Translations under genes and position numbers: made by a program
The notes under the pieces: generated by a model
Told to the model about the DNA's origin: nothing
What the model saw: only the letters and a program-made list of their open reading frames with translations
Database searches by the model: none
Assembly (NCBI GenBank): GCA_963826505.1
Contig: CAWGXG010000006.1
Coordinates: 558,001-622,000, forward strand
Direction of reading: 5' to 3'
Origin: CAWGXG01 sp963826505
GTDB lineage: Bacteria; Chloroflexota; Anaerolineae; Aggregatilineales; Aggregatilineaceae
Length of the DNA: 64,000 nt
Shown here: in pieces, positions 9,673 through 17,772 of the stretch
Numbering within the stretch: the stretch's first letter is position 1
Layout of the letters: the number at the start of each line of letters is the position of its first letter

Positions 9673-9957
9673 ATGACACTCACAGAATTTCTGATACTGC
9701 TGGTGATTGCGGGTGTTGCCGGTGCCGTTGGCCAATCGATAGCCGGGTACGAGTTAGGTGGTTGCCTGGTGTCCATCGTAGTCGGTTTTATCGGTGCTTA
9801 CATTGGCGTGTGGCTGGCCCGAGAATTCGATCTGCCCGAATTTGTGGTCATCACCGTTGGGCACGAGGCTTTCCCGCTCATCTGGTCGGTGATCGGCTCA
9901 GCGCTGTTTGCGTTGGGTGTTGGTCTGTTGACGAGACCGCGTATAACGCCCCTGTAA
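9673..9957 (+). CDS. GlsB/YeaQ/YmgE-family small membrane protein (first of two)
   Basis: A 94-residue integral membrane protein with three hydrophobic segments (about 6-20, 30-48, 68-86) and a glycine-rich first helix. This is the layout of the transglycosylase-associated/GlsB stress-response family. In other bacteria these small proteins are induced by osmotic or general stress, and their molecular function is unsettled. It has a GGAGGG ribosome site. The next gene, 17 bases on, encodes a second member, so the two may work as a pair. Confidence 0.75.
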   Translation: MTLTEFLILLVIAGVAGAVGQSIAGYELGGCLVSIVVGFIGAYIGVWLAREFDLPEFVVITVGHEAFPLIWSVIGSALFALGVGLLTRPRITPL

Positions 9958-9974
9958 TGTTCAGGAGGTGACTC

Positions 9975-10253
9975 ATGACGATTACGATTGATGCGAATCT
10001 GGTGGCGCTGCTGCTGGTTGGGTTCGTCGCCGGCACAGCTGCCGCCAGCCTGATGGGTCGCCGCCAGTCGTCCTCGATGTGGTTGCAAAACGGTATTATC
10101 GGCTTGCTGGGCGCCCTTCTGGGAAAAATCATCTTCGATGCACTGAATATCACTATGCCTGAGGTGCTGACCGGGACGATCACGGTGGCCGATGTGCTGG
10201 TGGCGATCGTAGGAGCGCTGATCCTGTTGTTCGTGGCTCGGCGTGTGATTTGA
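9975..10253 (+). CDS. GlsB/YeaQ/YmgE-family small membrane protein (second of two)
   Basis: A 92-residue membrane protein with the family pattern: a first helix LVGFVAGTAAASLMGRR, then GIIGLLGALLGKIIFDAL and a C-terminal helix ending in ARRVI. A strong AGGAGGT ribosome site precedes the ATG. It is co-transcribed with the upstream homologue and probably with the SH3-like gene that follows. Stress-related by family only. Confidence 0.78.
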   Translation: MTITIDANLVALLLVGFVAGTAAASLMGRRQSSSMWLQNGIIGLLGALLGKIIFDALNITMPEVLTGTITVADVLVAIVGALILLFVARRVI

Positions 10254-10308
10254 ACAGCGCACAAAGCTGCGCCGTAAACCTCACACCGACTAAGAAGAGG
10301 AGATCGCT

Positions 10309-10920
10309 ATGGGTATCCAGCCGAGAAGACTCCTGGGATCCGTTATGGCCGCTGTAGCTCTGATGTTTTGCCTCGGGTTGGGAATGATTGGCGTGATGAT
10401 GTTAGGGCGAGGCATGGATGCCATCCAGGAAATCGATGCGGAATCGAATCAACAAGGGGAATGCCAATTTACGGGTGCATCCGAGCAGTTGATCGTCTAC
10501 CAAGCTCCAGTGCCGGCGTCTTCACAGCAAAAAGCGGCGGTGCTCGGTCGTGAAACCTATCCGATCATCAGCCAGAATAATGGTTTCTACCTCCTGCAAT
10601 TCGCGGGTGACGATTCTGGATGGGCTAACAGCCAGGATGGAACCACCGTCGGTAACTGCGGGGATATTCCGGTCGACGACACGCCGTTGGCGGAATTCCC
10701 ATCGGTTTGCACATTTACCAGCGCGCAAGAAATCGCGCTGTACAGCGAGCCCGATTTAGTCAACGCGGTGGAGACGGTGCCTGCCGGTACTTATCTCATC
10801 GAATCGACCACGGGCGATCAGCATTACATCGTTGTAGACGAAACGTATAGCGGTTGGGTCGCAGCGGCGGCGGGACAGATAGCGGGCGCGTGTGATGCAC
10901 TCCCCGGAGCCGCAGGGTAA
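10309..10920 (+). CDS. Membrane-anchored protein with two SH3-like repeats
   Basis: A 203-residue protein with an N-terminal membrane anchor (residues 10-35) and an extracytoplasmic part made of two repeats of about 70 residues. Each repeat opens with a cysteine strand (CQFTGASEQLIVY; CTFTSAQEIALY) and closes with a GW motif and a cysteine (SGWANSQ...NC; SGWVAAAAG...AC). This is the form of bacterial SH3-like domains, which bind peptidoglycan or other wall parts. GAGGAGA stands before the ATG. It sits between the GlsB-like pair and the third PRC-like gene in one apparent operon. Confidence 0.7.
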   Translation: MGIQPRRLLGSVMAAVALMFCLGLGMIGVMMLGRGMDAIQEIDAESNQQGECQFTGASEQLIVYQAPVPASSQQKAAVLGRETYPIISQNNGFYLLQFAGDDSGWANSQDGTTVGNCGDIPVDDTPLAEFPSVCTFTSAQEIALYSEPDLVNAVETVPAGTYLIESTTGDQHYIVVDETYSGWVAAAAGQIAGACDALPGAAG

Positions 10921-10940
10921 CGAGTGGTTGGTTACAAGGA

Positions 10941-11315
10941 GTGAAAACCATGAATATCCTCGGAAAGCGTCTCATCGATTACGTACGGGAAGGGATGAAG
11001 GTGGTCGACCGCCGGGGAAACAGAGTCGGCGAGGTGACTCTCGTGTTCTCGGGTGCCTACGAATTTCTCCCCCAAGGGAAAGCTATCGTGTTTATGGATT
11101 TGAATGAAAGCTTGCTGCCCGCCGCGATGCGCACCTTGTTCCCGGCGCATCGGGTATCCGCCGAGGTACGCGAGCGCCTGTTTCAGATGGGGTTTGTCCA
11201 GATCAACGCGGGTCGCCTGGCGCCAGTTCGTTATGCGCTAGACGATCAGATCGAATCGGTCGGAAGTGACCTGCTTCGACTGAAAGTGACGAAAAACGAC
11301 ATACTCAAGCTCTAG
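10941..11315 (+). CDS. PRC-barrel-like small protein, paralogue 3
   Basis: A 124-residue relative of the proteins at 7769 and 9014, closest to the first: EGMKVVDRRGNRVGEV, EVRERLFQMGFVQIN, RYALDDQIESV and a final LRLKVTKNDILKL strand. AAGGAG sits in the same GGAGTGAAAA leader as the first copy. It is the last gene of the 9673-11315 cluster and is followed by a terminator. Function unknown. Confidence 0.75.
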   Translation: MKTMNILGKRLIDYVREGMKVVDRRGNRVGEVTLVFSGAYEFLPQGKAIVFMDLNESLLPAAMRTLFPAHRVSAEVRERLFQMGFVQINAGRLAPVRYALDDQIESVGSDLLRLKVTKNDILKL

Positions 11316-11336
11316 GACACGACCCTATCCTCGCGT

Positions 11337-11376
11337 GCAGGGGCGGCGCGGCGCAACCGCCCCTGCTCACCTTTTT
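11337..11376 (+). terminator. Rho-independent terminator after the PRC/GlsB cluster
   Basis: A perfect 10-bp GC stem (GCAGGGGCGG with CCGCCCCTGC), a 10-base loop and CTTTTT shortly after. It separates the cluster from the histidine kinase gene, which therefore needs its own promoter. Confidence 0.8.
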
Positions 11377-11457
11377 CGCACTGGCAAAACGTGGCTTGCT
11401 GTCTCCATTTATCATACGATCTCTTGCAGAACGTATTCCGTGATCGTTGAGGACAAC

Positions 11458-14100
11458 ATGACAGCAGGCCAGTTCATCCACGTGCTTTACATCGATGACG
11501 ACCCGTCCAATATCCTCCGCATCAGTCGTATATTGACTGAGGCGTCTTCATTCCATCTGGAGACGGTCTCCAGGCTGGAGGACGGTCCGCAAATGCCGGT
11601 AGACATCATCCTCCTGAATATGAATCTGCCTGACAGCCCCGCTACTCTTGAACGCATACAGCATAACCAGTTTTATAAACCCGTAGTGGCGATTGTGCCC
11701 TCCGAACTGGACGGCGACAATGATTTCACGGCTCCGTCCTGCGGCGCGCAAGCTTACCTGAGCGCCAATGACCTGAATGACGTGACTCTCAAACGGTCCC
11801 TACGGTGCACACTTGACCAGTACCAGACCGAAAAGGCGCTGCGTGAAAGTGAGATGCGTTTTCGCACCATGTTCGAACAGGCCCCGATTGGCATGGCCTT
11901 CGCCGATCTGGATGGCCGGCTTTTCATGGTTAACCACCAACTGTGCCGTATGACCGGTTTTGAGCAGGAAGAACTTCTGCAACGTGCATTCGCGGATCTT
12001 TCCCATCCTGATGATAGCGAAACGGACCAGGATATGTTCCACAGTCTGATCGCGGGTGAACGGAGCAGCTACACCAAAGAAAAACGATACGTGCGCAAAA
12101 ACGGCAGTGTACTGTGGGTCGAAGTGACCAACGCCCTGGGCCGCTCAGCGTGGAACGAACCGCCGTACTTCTTCTCCATCATAGAAGACATCACCCAACG
12201 CAAACAGGCTGGGGAAGCCCAGTTCTATCTGGCGGCGATTGTCGAAAACTCGGAAGATGGCATCATCGGCAAAGCGCTAGATGGCACCATTCGCAGTTGG
12301 AATGCGGCTTCTGAACGGATATACGGCTACACGGCGGAAGAGGTGATAGGGCGCTCGATCAAGATCATTTTTCCGCCGGGATTCGAAGACGAATTTGACG
12401 ACATCTTCGCGCGCATTCGGCGGGGTGAGCGCATCGCCCGCTTTGAAACGCAGCGCGTCCGTAAAGATGGGCAGGTGATCGACATTGCGCTGACGGTTTC
12501 TCCGATCAAAGACGAACGCGGCCGTATCGTCGGCGCAGCTGCGATTGAGCGCGATATATCCGAACGAAAAAGCGCCCAGGTCGCGCTGGCCGAAAGCGAA
12601 GCCCGGCTGCGCCAGGTGACGGAGAATATTCAGGAAGTGCTGACCTTGCAGGACGCGCACAGCGAAGAAATGATGTATGTCAGTCCGGCGTATGAGGCCA
12701 TTTTTGGACGTACTGTCGAGAGTCTGTACGCTAATCCGGCGTCCTATCTGGACGCAGTGCGCCCTGATGATCGTGAAATGTTGGTGGCGGCGATGAAAAA
12801 CCAGGGCGAAGACAATCTGGATGTGCAGTACCGGATTGTTCACCCCAGTGGCGAGGAACGCTGGATCCACACGCGCACATTTCCGATCCGTAATGAAAAG
12901 GACGAAGCCTATCGTCGGGCCGGAATCATCGAGGATATTACGGATTTCAAGCGTCTCACGATGGCGGAGCACGAACTCCGTGTTTTCGCCGAAGCACTGC
13001 GTCACGCGGCCAATGCCCTGACCAGCACGCTCGATATGAATGAGGTATTGGATCGGATTTTGTCCAGCATTGAACGAGTCGTACCGCACAATGCCGCCGA
13101 TATTATGTTGATCGAGGAGGGTGTGGCGCGGGTAGTCGGCAGCCGGGGGTATGCCGAACAAAATCTCGAACAAATTCTGTTGGCCGAAAGTCACGTCGTG
13201 GAAGAAACAGCACATCTGGCTTATATGGCGGAACGCCGCCAGCCGATCATCATTCCGGACGTGCACAGCGATATGATGCAGGGGCAGTTCAAACCCAGCA
13301 CCGCGTGGTTCTGGCATTCGTATGCAGGAATGCCGATTTGCCTGAAAGACGAAGTGCTCGGTTTTATCAACCTGGGCAGCAACACACCCTATTTCTTCAC
13401 GCCGGTACACGCGGATCGCCTGGAGGCGTTCGCCGAACAGGCCGCTATCGCGATCCAGAACGCACGTCTGCACGAACAAGCGCGCCGCCTGGCAACTCAC
13501 CAGGAACGCCAACGATTGGCCCGCGATTTGCATGACGCCGTAAGCCAGACGCTTTTTTCAGCGGCCATTACGGCGGAGGCATTGGCGCGCCAGTGGAAGC
13601 GGAATCCTGACAAAGTTGGGCCCCAAATTGAGGATTTGCACCGGCTGACGCGCGGCGCACTTGCCGAAACCCGCGCTGCCTTGCTCGAGCTGCGCCCGGC
13701 GGCGTTGGTTGAGATTCCATTTGAGGCTCTGGTACAGCAGTTGGTGGATGCCGTGCAAAGTCGCAAAAAACTTGATATATTGGCTCGTATCGATCACCGA
13801 GACAAACTTCCCCCGGAAGTTAAAGAGGTCTTTTACCGGGTCACGCAAGAGGCCCTCAATAACATTGTCAAACATGCCCAGGCTACTGAAGTTGAGATCC
13901 GTTTCAGGTGGCGGGAAGGACGGGCGTGGCTCATCATCAATGATGATGGACAGGGGTTTGATAGTGAGCACATTGCGCCTACCAGTCTGGGAATGGGTAT
14001 TATGCGTGAGCGTGCGGAAAGCATTGGGGCGCGTCTGGATATTTCCAGTATAGCAGGGCAGGGTACCCGGCTTACCCTGAACTGGAAAGAAGGAACATAG
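11458..14100 (+). CDS. Sensor histidine kinase: degenerate receiver, three PAS, GAF, HisKA_3 and HATPase
   Basis: A soluble kinase of about 880 residues with no membrane segment. Domains in order: a receiver-like domain (about 5-110), PAS at about 135-255, 260-380 and 385-505, GAF at about 525-680, then NarL-type dimerisation with the phospho-acceptor His692 in ARDLHDAVSQTLF, and a C-terminal ATP-binding domain with NDDGQGFD. In the receiver the acidic pocket IDDDP is kept, but the phosphorylation site reads LLNMNLPDS, Asn54 in place of Asp, and the usual conserved Lys is also missing, so it cannot be a normal phospho-receiver. I chose the ATG at 11458 (GAGG upstream) over a non-ATG start at 11335, which lies in the terminator. 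The partner regulator follows 7 bases later. Confidence 0.93.
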   Translation: MTAGQFIHVLYIDDDPSNILRISRILTEASSFHLETVSRLEDGPQMPVDIILLNMNLPDSPATLERIQHNQFYKPVVAIVPSELDGDNDFTAPSCGAQAYLSANDLNDVTLKRSLRCTLDQYQTEKALRESEMRFRTMFEQAPIGMAFADLDGRLFMVNHQLCRMTGFEQEELLQRAFADLSHPDDSETDQDMFHSLIAGERSSYTKEKRYVRKNGSVLWVEVTNALGRSAWNEPPYFFSIIEDITQRKQAGEAQFYLAAIVENSEDGIIGKALDGTIRSWNAASERIYGYTAEEVIGRSIKIIFPPGFEDEFDDIFARIRRGERIARFETQRVRKDGQVIDIALTVSPIKDERGRIVGAAAIERDISERKSAQVALAESEARLRQVTENIQEVLTLQDAHSEEMMYVSPAYEAIFGRTVESLYANPASYLDAVRPDDREMLVAAMKNQGEDNLDVQYRIVHPSGEERWIHTRTFPIRNEKDEAYRRAGIIEDITDFKRLTMAEHELRVFAEALRHAANALTSTLDMNEVLDRILSSIERVVPHNAADIMLIEEGVARVVGSRGYAEQNLEQILLAESHVVEETAHLAYMAERRQPIIIPDVHSDMMQGQFKPSTAWFWHSYAGMPICLKDEVLGFINLGSNTPYFFTPVHADRLEAFAEQAAIAIQNARLHEQARRLATHQERQRLARDLHDAVSQTLFSAAITAEALARQWKRNPDKVGPQIEDLHRLTRGALAETRAALLELRPAALVEIPFEALVQQLVDAVQSRKKLDILARIDHRDKLPPEVKEVFYRVTQEALNNIVKHAQATEVEIRFRWREGRAWLIINDDGQGFDSEHIAPTSLGMGIMRERAESIGARLDISSIAGQGTRLTLNWKEGT

Positions 14101-14107
14101 TCAACCC

Positions 14108-14749
14108 ATGAGTGAGGTTGTTCGCGTTTTGATTGTAGATGATCACGATATTGTGCGTCGAGGGCTGGTTAACATGCTAGACGCCTTCGATGATCTCGAA
14201 TTAGTGGGGGAGGCGTCCGGCGGGGAACAGGCGCTTCAGATGTGCGACACTCTGACGCCCGATGTCATTTTGATGGATCTCGTGATGCCTCATATGAACG
14301 GCGTCACGGCAACCGAACGCATACATACGATGTACCCGGATATTCGGATTGTGGTCCTGACGACGTTTCAAGAAGAAAACCTCGTGCAAGGCGCATTAGA
14401 GGCGGGCGCCATCAGCTATTTGCTTAAGAACGTTTCGATTGATGAACTCGCCAACGCGATTCGGAATGCTTATGAGGGGCGCGCGACGCTGGCTCCCGAA
14501 GCTGCCCAGGTATTGATCAGCGCGGCGACACGTCCTCGCCAGGTTGGACACGACTTGACCGAGCGCGAGCGTGAAGTGCTGGCGCTGATTGTCGAGGGAT
14601 TAAGTAACCGGGAGATTGCGGATCACCTGACGATCAGCCACTCGACGGTCAAAAATCATGTCAGTAACATTCTGTCCAAATTGAACGCATCTAATCGCGC
14701 TGAAGCGGTGGCGACCGCGCTGCAAAACAATCTGGTTGATGAGGAATAG
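14108..14749 (+). CDS. NarL/FixJ-type response regulator
   Basis: A 213-residue cytoplasmic two-domain regulator. Its receiver has the acidic pair Asp11-Asp12, the phosphorylation site Asp57 in ILMDLVMP and the conserved Lys in YLLKN. Its LuxR-type helix-turn-helix (LTEREREVLALIVEGLSNRE, then STVKNHVSNIL) binds DNA. It follows the HisKA_3 kinase with a gap of 7 bases and is surely its partner. The targets are unknown; the surrounding PRC/GlsB genes are reasonable candidates. This intact receiver contrasts with the degenerate one in the kinase. Confidence 0.95.
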   Translation: MSEVVRVLIVDDHDIVRRGLVNMLDAFDDLELVGEASGGEQALQMCDTLTPDVILMDLVMPHMNGVTATERIHTMYPDIRIVVLTTFQEENLVQGALEAGAISYLLKNVSIDELANAIRNAYEGRATLAPEAAQVLISAATRPRQVGHDLTEREREVLALIVEGLSNREIADHLTISHSTVKNHVSNILSKLNASNRAEAVATALQNNLVDEE

Positions 14750-14986
14750 GGCACGCTGGTTCTAAAACCGTATTGTTTATCGGACGCTCATACACTTCAT
14801 TATCTATCGTTAATAGTCCTTTTTTCCCATTCGTGAATCCCCTGATCCTCTCATCAAAGGGCGGCCCCAATCCCTTATACTGGAGAATAATCAGTTTCTC
14901 GGCTCTGACTGAGTTTTTTGTGTGAGTCGAAAACCGTTATCTGGCCTTATCCTTTACGATATTTATCGCCGCAATAGGGGAAATCC

Positions 14987-15760
14987 ATGTTGAAAGGAGC
15001 AATGTTGAGTGGCAATCCGGTGCTTGCCTACAATGCGAGCCGAGAAATCGGTCACGTTCAGGGAACACTCATTGATTATGATGTGGGTAGTGTAGCTGCC
15101 TTTTGGGTCAATCCAGGCGCCGCTCCTTATCAACCACAGGTTTTGCCGTGGAGTGGAGTGAAGACCGTCGAGCCAGATCGGGTCGTCGCATGGTCGTCGA
15201 CCATGTTGGCGAATGTGCGAGAGCTATTTTCGATCCGGAAGTTGCTCGATCGAAAAGCTATTCGGCCAGGCATGCGATTTAAAACAAGTGACCATCAAGA
15301 CCTTGGCGAGATGGTCGATTTTTATTTCGATGAGAAGAATGGTTTACTGGAAGGTTATGAGCTCGCCACGAGCAGCTTCGCGGAGACCGCTGATGAGTAC
15401 GCTTTCTTGCCTGCTGTGCATATCATATCGATCTCTGAGGACAGGGTGTTAGTTCCGGCCAACACAGTAAAAGCCATGCAGGAAAAGCCGGGTGGACTGC
15501 CTGCGCTACTGGAAGAGCTAAACGAGCAGTTCCATGCCGACGGGCCGGCTACACAGGACGAATTGGTACAATATCTGCTTCCATTGGTAAAAAGGCTGCG
15601 GGTACGGCGTGCTGTCCAGCTAAAAAACGGCGTTTTCCTCGCCGCTCACGGGCAGATTATCACAGCGGTCCTTATTCAGCGCGCGCAAGCAATCCAGGTT
15701 GAACGACAACTCATTGAGGCGACTGGCATCGACCTCGACACTTTCCAGCATCCGGTTTGA
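14987..15760 (+). CDS. PRC-barrel domain protein, two-domain
   Basis: A 257-residue soluble protein. Residues about 8-75 form a first PRC-like barrel (LAYNASREIGHVQGTLIDYD). Residues about 88-165 form a second (IRPGMRFKTSDHQDLGEMVD, then DEYAFLPAVHIISIS and a closing RVLVPANTV). The tail is helical. The start at 14987 has GGGGAA; another ATG at 15002 is less well placed for its AAGGAG. It is longer than the three 121-124 aa relatives nearby but shares the fold, so the island is rich in PRC proteins. The upstream gap of 237 bases has a possible -10 TATACT at 14876 but no clear -35. Confidence 0.75.
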   Translation: MLKGAMLSGNPVLAYNASREIGHVQGTLIDYDVGSVAAFWVNPGAAPYQPQVLPWSGVKTVEPDRVVAWSSTMLANVRELFSIRKLLDRKAIRPGMRFKTSDHQDLGEMVDFYFDEKNGLLEGYELATSSFAETADEYAFLPAVHIISISEDRVLVPANTVKAMQEKPGGLPALLEELNEQFHADGPATQDELVQYLLPLVKRLRVRRAVQLKNGVFLAAHGQIITAVLIQRAQAIQVERQLIEATGIDLDTFQHPV

Positions 15761-15888
15761 CGGCATTGGAACGAGACTCCGTTTTTTGCCTCATGGTCGG
15801 TTCCATGTCCTAATAGGGAACCAATCCGAAATCCCACACAGGCCTATATCTAGATTGGCAAGTTAAATACCGATGGACATCGAAATGG

Positions 15889-15919
15889 CCCGGCGCAGGC
15901 ACCTGCGTACCGGGTTTTT
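15889..15919 (+). terminator. Rho-independent terminator
   Basis: A two-part GC stem (CCCGG-GCAGG with CCTGC-CCGGG, small internal bulges) ends in TTTTT. It lies 129 bases after the PRC protein and before the MFS gene. Confidence 0.75.
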
Positions 15920-16007
15920 GCCGTGTATAGGACCGGTTTCCGTATTCAGCCCAAAAAGTATATCATTCCAATGCGTTTACCTGTATCACACCTCACAGTA
16001 GGCTTTC

Positions 16008-17225
16008 ATGACGAATGACTCAAACTATCACTGGTATATCTTGATTCTCGCAGCACTGACCATGGCACTAACTGTTGCAGTGCCGAGCATGTGCATGTCA
16101 GTGTTATTTGATGAAATTTCCAACGATCTAGGCTTGAGTCGGACACAGATCGGGATGATTTGGGGAGGCGCGGCCCTTCCCGGGATCTTGATCGCGCTGG
16201 CCGGTGGATCGATTGGCGACCGCTTCGGACCGAAACGTGTTTTGATCGCGGCCTGTTTACTTTCTGGGGCCACCGGGGCGCTGCGTGGCCTGTCGGCGAA
16301 TTTCATCATGCTGATTGTAACCGGGTTCGTGTTTGGACTGCTGGCGTCAGTGGTTCCGATGAATGCCTTCAAGACCTGTGGAATCTGGTTTCCGCGCCAG
16401 CAGTTAGGGCTGGCAAATGGCGTGATCTCGATGGGGATGGCACTGGGCTTCACTGTCAGTTCAATGGTCAGCGCGACGCTGTTATCGCCCTGGTTAGGGG
16501 GGTGGCGATATGTGCTGGTTTTCTACGGCGGGATTGCTATGCTGCTGAGCATACCCTGGTATTTCACGCGCCCAGTGCCAGTCGATCGCTCTCGTGGGGA
16601 CATACCCCCAGCGTCGCTGCGTGCCATGCTCTCACATGTCGCGCATATCAAGCGGATGTGGCTGTTGGGATGGGCGATCTTGGGCATTGGCGGTGGCATC
16701 CAGGCCACGCTAGGGTATTTGCCGCTCTACTTGCGGGATATCGGTTGGGCAGAGGGGCGCGCCGACAGCGTGGCAGCAAGTTTTCACCTTGCGAGCATGG
16801 TCTTGGTGATTCCTATCGCGCTGTGGTCGGACCGGCTCGGATCGCGCCGCAAGGTCCTGATTCCCGCTGTGCTGATGGTCGTCACAGGGATCGGGCTGCT
16901 CTCAGTTGTGGATGGCATGTTGGTGTGGGGTGCTGTGGTCATGGCCGGGATGGTGCGGGACGGCTTCATGGCCGTATTCTTTACGATGACGATCGAAACG
17001 GATGGCATTGGTGCAGCGTATGCGGGCACGGCGACAGGTTTTGCGATGATCTTCTCGAATATGGGGGGCGTGATCGCACCACCACTCGGTAACAGTCTCT
17101 CGGCACTCTCGCCTGAGCTGCCGTTTGTCTTCTGGGCGGGTATGGCTCTGGCCGGTTTGTTTGGCATCTACGCGATCAAAGAGACAGAGGCCATCACCGC
17201 TCTGACCGTGCAACCAGCAAGCTGA
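16008..17225 (+). CDS. Major facilitator superfamily transporter
   Basis: A 405-residue, twelve-helix inner-membrane secondary transporter of the general MFS type, similar in layout to the CynX/NimT-like group. The cytoplasmic loop between helices 2 and 3 carries the MFS signature as GGSIGDRFGPKR, and the matching loop in the second half reads ALWSDRLGSRRK. It is monocistronic, with terminators on both sides. The substrate cannot be inferred. The start is ATG at 16008 without a strong ribosome site. Confidence 0.88.
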   Translation: MTNDSNYHWYILILAALTMALTVAVPSMCMSVLFDEISNDLGLSRTQIGMIWGGAALPGILIALAGGSIGDRFGPKRVLIAACLLSGATGALRGLSANFIMLIVTGFVFGLLASVVPMNAFKTCGIWFPRQQLGLANGVISMGMALGFTVSSMVSATLLSPWLGGWRYVLVFYGGIAMLLSIPWYFTRPVPVDRSRGDIPPASLRAMLSHVAHIKRMWLLGWAILGIGGGIQATLGYLPLYLRDIGWAEGRADSVAASFHLASMVLVIPIALWSDRLGSRRKVLIPAVLMVVTGIGLLSVVDGMLVWGAVVMAGMVRDGFMAVFFTMTIETDGIGAAYAGTATGFAMIFSNMGGVIAPPLGNSLSALSPELPFVFWAGMALAGLFGIYAIKETEAITALTVQPAS

Positions 17226-17276
17226 CGTCAGAGAATACCCGTGAAGGTTACAGTACCTTGCACTCTGATTTTCCGC

Positions 17277-17312
17277 GAAGTCCGACCGAAGTACTCGGGC
17301 TTCTGATTTTTT
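17277..17312 (+). terminator. Rho-independent terminator of the MFS gene
   Basis: GAAGTCCGA pairs with TCGGGCTTC (9 bp, one G-T wobble), followed by TGATTTTTT. It lies about 50 bases after the stop. Confidence 0.85.
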
Positions 17313-17350
17313 CCACGAGTGGAGTCATGCAGTGTTTTCCACTGGTTTGA

Positions 17351-17755
17351 TTATGGGGTCAGGATGCGTTCGACCTTGCTCATTAGCGGGAAATGCGCGA
17401 CCGGAGGCGGGGAGGCGTTTGGTTGCGCCTGCTGCCAGGTCGCCAGAAGGCCGTCATCAGTTTTCAAGCATTTGACATAACGAGTGCAGCCGGTGCCGAG
17501 TGGCAATACGAATTTCGCAGACAACATCAATGACTTTTCTCCTGATTGCGCGATCTGTTTTACCGAACTGGCGGTCAACCCATCGATAATCCAGTTTGGG
17601 GTAATCAACACGGGCTGAATAGTCAATGCAGTTGCAGCGCGCGACTCACATAACGGCTCGATGAGGCACAGAATCACCTGTCCGGTGGCTGTAACAGCAA
17701 ATTGCGGATAGGTTCGGGGTAACAAAAAGCCCAGTGTGATAGCTGGGCTTTGCAA
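17351..17755 (-). CDS. Doubtful hypothetical reading frame or gene remnant
   Basis: A 134-codon open frame downstream of the cupin gene. The only upstream start is a TTG at 17755 that lies in the terminator hairpin of that gene, and the first codons are the hairpin itself, so translation from there is unlikely. No ribosome site and no known domain were seen. Its mixed hydrophobic and polar composition is compatible with a real but truncated protein, or with chance. It is listed because it fills most of the 530 bases between two convergent genes. Confidence 0.2.
   Translation of the reverse strand: MQSPAITLGFLLPRTYPQFAVTATGQVILCLIEPLCESRAATALTIQPVLITPNWIIDGLTASSVKQIAQSGEKSLMLSAKFVLPLGTGCTRYVKCLKTDDGLLATWQQAQPNASPPPVAHFPLMSKVERILTP
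17724..17751 (-). terminator. Rho-independent terminator of the cupin/PMI-like gene
   Basis: Read on the minus strand, AAAGCCCAG-N8-CTGGGCTTT continues into TTG. It lies 22 bases after the stop of the gene at 17773-18990. Confidence 0.85.
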
Positions 17756-17772
17756 GAAAGGATACGCAGGGG

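Noticed and set aside
12277..13533. 418-codon minus-strand frame inside the histidine kinase
   Set aside because: The kinase frame has clear PAS, GAF and HisKA domains, and this one has none.
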